NCBI GenBank assembly: GCA_947458895.1
Contig: CANHBY010000027.1
Coordinates: 1-8,937, forward strand
Source of the DNA: Burkholderiales bacterium
GTDB taxonomy: Bacteria; Pseudomonadota; Gammaproteobacteria; Burkholderiales; Burkholderiaceae_C
Direction of reading: 5' to 3'
Length of the DNA stretch: 8,937 bases
In this document: positions 6,138 to 8,937 of the stretch, one piece after another
Numbering within the stretch: position 1 is the stretch's first letter
Layout of the letters: the number at the start of each line of letters is the position of its first letter
Notes under the pieces: model-generated
The model's database searches: none
The model's input: only the letters and a program-made list of their open reading frames with translations
What the model was told of the DNA's origin: nothing
Program-made: the position numbers and the translations under genes

Positions 6138-7028
6138 GTGACCAAGGCCCCGGCTGAAAAAACCGTTTCAAAGAAGTCTGTCGTCACCGCAAAAAGCGCC
6201 CCAACCGGCGCATCTGTTGCCAAGAAGTCAGCCAAAACCGCCGCAGCCGCCCCAGCGAGCTCGGCCAAGGCTCCTTCAGCAGCTCAGAAAAAGGCGACGG
6301 TACAGGCCCCAGCGCCCAAGCGCTCCACCGAGCTCTCCCCGAAAGAACCTGTCAAGGCGGCTAAACCGTCCGAAAAAATGCCCGTCAAGCCTTCGTCTGT
6401 TCCGTTGGCCAAACTCGCCACGACCAAAGCCGCTAAAACTACCGGTGCCTCGGCCCCGACCACCCCACCTCCACCACCCCCCACCTCCCGTTTTGCCGAC
6501 CGGTTCGCTCCGCCTCGGCCACCGACCCGTCAAATGAGTAATCTGAGCAACGATCTTCCTCGCCCTGTGCACGCCACCGACCCCAAACTGGCGAATGCCT
6601 GGAAGACCAAATCAGGTCGTGACCTGACGGAGGATGAACTCTTGGCCATGCCCGAAAACGAGTACATGAAGGAAAAGCAACTCGACTTCTTCCGCTCGCG
6701 TCTGCAGGCTCAAAAAGACAATCTACTGAGCAATGCTGGCGAAACGACCGAGCATCTCCGTGAAGACACCTCCATCGTGCCGGACCCTGCCGACCGCGCC
6801 ACCATCGAAGAAGAACACGCCCTGGAGTTGCGCACGCGCGACCGTGAGCGCAAATTGCTCAAGAAAATTTCTCAGTCCTTGATGCGAATCGAGAACGGAG
6901 AGTATGGGTTTTGTGACGAAACAGGCGAACCCATCGGTCTGGGTCGGCTGATTGCCCGACCGACAGCTACACTGTCTCTAGAAGCACAGCAACGTCGGGA
7001 GCTCAAGCAAAAAATGTTTGGCGACTAA
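6138..7028 (+). CDS. dksA: DksA-type RNA polymerase-binding transcription factor with N-terminal extension and degenerate zinc site
   Basis: DksA enters the RNA polymerase secondary channel and, with ppGpp, retunes transcription of rRNA, amino-acid and stress genes. The 296-residue product starts at a GTG with AGGAGA five bases upstream. Residues 1-132 are a Lys/Ala/Ser/Pro-rich, probably disordered extension with six consecutive prolines (110-115). The DksA core follows from about 133. The coiled-coil tip DPADRA keeps the acidic pair Asp216 and Asp219, the equivalents of E. coli Asp71 and Asp74. The zinc-finger region keeps one cysteine, Cys259; the other three ligand positions are Thr262, Ser280 and Ala283 (CDET and SLEA in place of CxxC pairs). 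Zinc-independent DksA proteins with such losses are known. An ATG at 6534 would give a 164-residue, standard-size DksA, but the GTG has the better ribosome site. Confidence 0.94.
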   Translation: MTKAPAEKTVSKKSVVTAKSAPTGASVAKKSAKTAAAAPASSAKAPSAAQKKATVQAPAPKRSTELSPKEPVKAAKPSEKMPVKPSSVPLAKLATTKAAKTTGASAPTTPPPPPPTSRFADRFAPPRPPTRQMSNLSNDLPRPVHATDPKLANAWKTKSGRDLTEDELLAMPENEYMKEKQLDFFRSRLQAQKDNLLSNAGETTEHLREDTSIVPDPADRATIEEEHALELRTRDRERKLLKKISQSLMRIENGEYGFCDETGEPIGLGRLIARPTATLSLEAQQRRELKQKMFGD

Positions 7029-7038
7029 CCCCTTGGTG

Positions 7039-7058
7039 CATGGGCCTTCGGGCCCATG
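7039..7058 (+). terminator. cUUCGg-capped hairpin between dksA and the STAS gene (no U-tract)
   Basis: A perfect 8-bp stem CATGGGCC/GGCCCATG closes a TTCG loop through a C-G pair, the very stable cUUCGg tetraloop. It lies 10 bases after the dksA stop and 16 before the next ATG. No T-run follows, so it is not a standard intrinsic terminator. It could partly terminate, protect the dksA mRNA 3' end, or mark a processing site. Confidence 0.45.
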
Positions 7059-7074
7059 GCTTGGCAAACCGGTT

Positions 7075-8937
7075 ATGACAGACCCTAAAGATTCGTCCAG
7101 TTTTTTTCGCAAGGTCGTAAAGTTTGTCGCCAGCCCCTCCACTGATTGGGCTGAGTTGGTTTCGTCCAATTCGATCGGTCAGGAAAGCGAGTTTGCAAAG
7201 ACAGAGCTCAAAGCCATGATCGAGCGTAAGCGGCGAAATGACTTCGTTCGCAAGCGCGAATTCGACACGCTGCGCAGGGTTCGCCGAGAGGGCCTGACCG
7301 GTGAGCAATTGGCCACCTTTACGGGTACTTCGCGTCTCGACGAACACGATGAGCGTGGCGATGGCAATGCCAAGCCCAGTGAAGTCAAGGCCAAGATTGA
7401 TGAGATCGAACAGCAGATGGTCGGCGAAGGGCTTTCGGGGCTGCACCGAAGGAACACCTCGTTTTATGCTGCGCTGACCCAGCCATCGAAGCTCGACACG
7501 GGATTGCCGACTTTAGGAGAAGAAGAACTGCTACAGCAGGGGCTTTCGCTCGGTGAAGATTCGTCAGCACAAGACCAACGTCAGGCGCCTACTCCTCGGG
7601 CCCCGTCGAACATATCCAGCAAACTTGGCGCCCTCAATGGCAGCCCACCTGCGCCCTTGCCTGCCAAACCGCCACCCAGAATGACAGTGCCTGTTTTGCC
7701 TTTGGGTGCGGCCTTGCCACCAGCCGCGATTCTCTCCGCTGATTCGCTTCTAATAAGGAGCGCGCCAGAACCTGGGGCCTCACCTTCAACAGCAGCCCGC
7801 CATGTGCCGAGAGAGCAAGACCGGCTCTCGACGAGGCCTGCCCCAGTCTCTGGCCTCGAAAACCTCGGGAGCACCCCAGCGGCGCTGCCGCGTATTGGGG
7901 TATCTAACTTGGCCATTGGCCAGATCAGCGATTTAGGGGTTCACGAGATCAGTCAGGATCATGACCCTGAGCTCGACGAAGCCGTGATCGCCTTCGCCAA
8001 CGCTGATTTCGATGTCTGCGCCCAATCTTTGTTGGATTTGATCAGCCCAGAGGGGGCCCGACCCAACGATCATGAAACCTGGCTCGCGTTATTCGATTTG
8101 TACAGAGCCATTGGCGAACATCACAAGTTTGAAGAACTCGCCCTCGAATATGCCGGAAGGTTCGGCCGGTCGTCTCCCCAGTGGTTCTCGATGCCAAAAA
8201 TGTTGGCCGATGCCGCCATTACAGACGATAATGATGTCAAAAAAGACTTATTTGAGGCTGGGTTCTTGGGCTGGGTCTGCCCCGAGCACCTCGACGAGGA
8301 GGCCGTCGCCACGCTGCGGTCCCAGACAATACAAATGCCCCAGCCTTGGGTTTTTGATTGGGCGGATCTGACGACCATCGAGCCACAGGCTTGTGGGGAG
8401 CTCGCCGACATCTTCAATGCCTGGGCGGGGAAAAAGCTCGACATGCAATGGATGGGTGGGGGGCGCATCTTCACGGTTTTGGCAGATGCTTGCGCCGTCG
8501 GCGACCGCGATGTCGATCCAGTCTATTGGAGGCTGCGTCTTGAAGCCCTGCGCCTGGCCAATCGGCAGCGTGATTTCGATGATGTAGCGATTGACTACTG
8601 CGTGACCTATGAGGTCTCACCGCCCTCATGGGCGCCAGCGACTTGCCAGGTGTTGATTCGCGGGGCAGGGAACAGCACCAGCGCCCTCCCTTTGTCCACA
8701 GTCAGCGATATCTCAACCTGCTTTGTTGAGTCTCAGATTGCAGAAGACGACGCGTTGGTCGAGATGGCCAGCCTGGAACTCTCTGGGCAATTGGTAGGAG
8801 ATATCAGCCCACTTCTGACCAAACTCAATGCCCAATTGCGAACGGCACCCGTGGTCTGCGTTTCCTGTACCAACCTGATCAGGGTTGATTTCATTGCAGC
8901 CGGAGATTTGCTGAATTGGGTACTGGCGATGCGCAGC
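7075..8937 (+). CDS. Large STAS-domain protein with disordered linker and helical middle region (3' end cut by window)
   Basis: The frame is open from the ATG at 7075 to the right edge, 621 codons. Residues 1-135 form a charged, mainly helical N-terminal region (for example AMIERKRRNDFVRKREFDTL). About 140-280 is Pro/Ala/Ser-rich and probably disordered. Around 297-372 a helical, TPR-like or FimV-C-like block appears (DEAVIAFANADFDVCAQSLL, then LFDLYRAIGEHHKFEELALE). Residues about 425-520 (FDWADLTTIEPQACGELADI to YCVTYEVSPPSW) look like one STAS-type fold. A clearer STAS end follows at about 560-621 (LELSGQLVGDIS, then TNLIRVDFIAAGDLLNWV). STAS domains bind partner proteins, as in anti-anti-sigma factors, or small ligands; the role here is unknown. 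No signal peptide or membrane segment is seen, and there is no clear Shine-Dalgarno. It follows dksA by 46 bases and may be co-transcribed. Confidence 0.8.
   Translation, partial: MTDPKDSSSFFRKVVKFVASPSTDWAELVSSNSIGQESEFAKTELKAMIERKRRNDFVRKREFDTLRRVRREGLTGEQLATFTGTSRLDEHDERGDGNAKPSEVKAKIDEIEQQMVGEGLSGLHRRNTSFYAALTQPSKLDTGLPTLGEEELLQQGLSLGEDSSAQDQRQAPTPRAPSNISSKLGALNGSPPAPLPAKPPPRMTVPVLPLGAALPPAAILSADSLLIRSAPEPGASPSTAARHVPREQDRLSTRPAPVSGLENLGSTPAALPRIGVSNLAIGQISDLGVHEISQDHDPELDEAVIAFANADFDVCAQSLLDLISPEGARPNDHETWLALFDLYRAIGEHHKFEELALEYAGRFGRSSPQWFSMPKMLADAAITDDNDVKKDLFEAGFLGWVCPEHLDEEAVATLRSQTIQMPQPWVFDWADLTTIEPQACGELADIFNAWAGKKLDMQWMGGGRIFTVLADACAVGDRDVDPVYWRLRLEALRLANRQRDFDDVAIDYCVTYEVSPPSWAPATCQVLIRGAGNSTSALPLSTVSDISTCFVESQIAEDDALVEMASLELSGQLVGDISPLLTKLNAQLRTAPVVCVSCTNLIRVDFIAAGDLLNWVLAMRS

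Noticed and set aside
7003..7446. Minus-strand 147-codon frame opposite the STAS gene start
   Set aside because: It is antisense to a frame open for 621 codons with recognisable domains, and has no family features of its own.

Overview
The window looks like ordinary chromosome from a betaproteobacterium of the order Burkholderiales, most like the Comamonadaceae. The evidence is the gene order corC-lnt-glyQ-glyS, a DksA that has lost most of its zinc cysteines and carries a long Lys/Ala/Pro-rich N-terminus, and a DksA neighbour with STAS-like domains. The family-level placement is an inference from protein sequence and gene order, without a database search.

Left part (1-4429, minus strand). 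Transcription runs right to left through corC (CBS-domain protein linked to Mg/Co efflux), lnt (apolipoprotein N-acyltransferase), glyQ and glyS (alpha and beta chains of glycyl-tRNA synthetase; glyS runs off the left edge). corC/lnt and glyQ/glyS are joined by short stop/start overlaps. A 137-base leader containing alternative hairpins separates lnt from glyQ.

Middle (4430-4718). The divergent intergenic region between corC and a COG0523 GTPase gene contains a compact 157-bp palindromic insertion. It has near-identical terminal inverted repeats and a 4-bp CTAA target duplication, and is best read as a non-coding IS5-type miniature element (MITE). Right of it lie a TTGACA -35 box and a small palindrome in front of the GTPase gene.

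Right part (4719-8937, plus strand). A COG0523 (CobW/YjiA-type) metal-handling GTPase with a 14-histidine loop is followed by a 384-base non-coding stretch, then dksA (GTG start, strong Shine-Dalgarno), a UUCG-capped hairpin, and the first 621 codons of a large protein with a disordered middle and two STAS-like regions. The GTPase and a DksA with only one of the four zinc ligands make a pairing that fits known links between COG0523 proteins, zinc supply and zinc-independent DksA.

No tRNA, rRNA, CRISPR array, phage gene or transposase gene was seen. Most of the window is housekeeping. The less ordinary parts are the MITE, the DksA architecture, the STAS protein and the inverted repeats in the non-coding stretches.
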